Shown here piece after piece: positions 63,561 to 64,000 of a stretch of 64,000 bases of DNA. Source of the stretch: Ganoderma boninense (taxonomy: Eukaryota; Basidiomycota; Agaricomycetes; Polyporales; Polyporaceae); the NCBI GenBank assembly GCA_002900995.3, contig CM035308.1, forward strand, positions 2,604,001 to 2,668,000, read 5' to 3'. The notes below the pieces were generated by a model. That model saw nothing but the letters and a program-made list of their open reading frames with translations. It did no database searches and was not told the DNA's origin. Position 1 is the stretch's first letter, and the number at the start of each line of letters is the position of its first letter. A program made the position numbers and the translations under genes.

Positions 63561-64000
63561 TCAAGTCTTCTTGTTGAGAGGGCCAGGAGCGTCGGGATGT
63601 GTCAAATGAAACTTTTGCAGCACTTTTGGCGCATTTGCTAGATCCGACACGTCTTCCCAGCTATCGTGTTCAGGGCCCCAGCCCTTCCAGTGAACCAGAT
63701 ACTGTAGTTTCTTCCACCGCCCATACCGACGCGACTCTAACACTTCCTCTACTTCGTACTCTTCCTCTCCTTCCACTTCGAGAGCTGCAGGTTCAGGGGG
63801 ATGCCGACCGGGAAGCTGGCTTTCCTTGTGCGGGTGTAGGAGCGTTACGTGGAACACTGGGTGGAGTCCCATGTCTTTGGGGAGCTTGAGCTCGTAAGCC
63901 AAGTTGCCCACCTTGCGCTTGACAGGGTACGGGCCAGCGTACCGGTCCACCAGTTTCCGAGAGACTCCAGGGACCCGGAAGTTCCTCGTGTCGAGCCACA
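63561..64000 (-). CDS. pol: Ty3/chromovirus pol, C-terminal part with chromodomain
   Basis: Open from the window edge to the stop at 63561. Shows the integrase C-terminal region (RYAGPYPVKRKVGNLAYELK, HPVFHVTLLHPHKES) and a chromodomain (YLVHWKGWGPEHDSWEDVSD), ending LNKKT. Closely similar to the C-terminus of the pol at 39341, with scattered substitutions. No stop or frameshift in the visible part. Confidence 0.9.
   Translation of the reverse strand, partial: WLDTRNFRVPGVSRKLVDRYAGPYPVKRKVGNLAYELKLPKDMGLHPVFHVTLLHPHKESQLPGRHPPEPAALEVEGEEEYEVEEVLESRRYGRWKKLQYLVHWKGWGPEHDSWEDVSDLANAPKVLQKFHLTHPDAPGPLNKKT

Larger units (their letters stand above)
63070..64000 (-). mobile_element. second copy of the nested-Ty3 family, cut by the window edge
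   Basis: A 459-bp LTR (63070-63528), a polypurine tract (TTAGGAGGGGGGTAT on the minus strand) and the 3' end of pol. Same order and close sequence to 38845-39341 onward. Confidence 0.88.

Noticed and set aside
1..64000. CRISPR array, bacterial operon or rRNA operon
   Set aside because: No spaced identical short repeats of that type, no ribosome-binding sites and no rRNA sequence seen; the DNA is clearly fungal nuclear.

Overview
The window is eukaryotic and fungal. Genes are cut by many short GT-AG introns (about 50-110 bp), and the gene set plus the transposon families (Plavaka, KDZ, Ty3 chromoviruses) point to a basidiomycete of the Agaricomycetes, probably Polyporales. The species is not identified.

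Positions 1-16.1 kb are ordinary single-copy gene space: the 3' end of an unknown gene; a secreted GH20 beta-hexosaminidase (minus); an ENTH-domain epsin of the Ent3/epsinR type (minus, with a 12-nt microexon); an unknown Ser/Arg-rich protein with two C-terminal membrane segments (plus); RNA polymerase III subunit RPC9 (minus); and CCR4-NOT subunit NOT2 (plus). RPC9 and NOT2 are divergent over about 250 bp.

From 17.0 kb to the end the window is almost entirely nested mobile DNA. A Plavaka-type element (about 17.0-28.4 kb) carries a transposase and a divergent partner gene. The partner is split by a 2.7-kb non-coding foldback element with 1300-bp arms. Next come a cut-off F-box-like 5' gene fragment and an LTR-like terminus. 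A minus-strand gag-like gene then runs from 61.9 kb down to 29.06 kb. It is split twice: by a second foldback element (58.25-60.89 kb) and by a complete KDZ-superfamily DNA transposon (29,534-57,393; 799-bp terminal inverted repeats, 8-bp target duplication GTTCTGAC). Removing each insertion and one target-duplication copy restores the frame.

The KDZ element carries a transposase (one in-frame TGA) and two passenger genes. The first passenger is interrupted mid-exon by a 16.8-kb Ty3/chromovirus LTR retrotransposon (480-bp LTRs with one mismatch seen, target duplication GCCGT). The gag of that retrotransposon is in turn interrupted by a 5.2-kb second Ty3 element in the opposite orientation. 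Around 45 kb the nesting is at least four insertions deep. A further copy of the second Ty3 family enters from the right edge.

The most unusual system is the large Ty3 element. After its pol chromodomain it carries about 3.9 kb with several extra ORFs: two mutually similar small basic proteins, a 57-residue membrane protein, and a long ORF that would be about 660 codons. At least two of them have their own TATA box and CA-rich leader. Several reading frames in the nest are broken only by TGA codons where arginine (CGA) is expected, a sign of CpG cytosine deamination.
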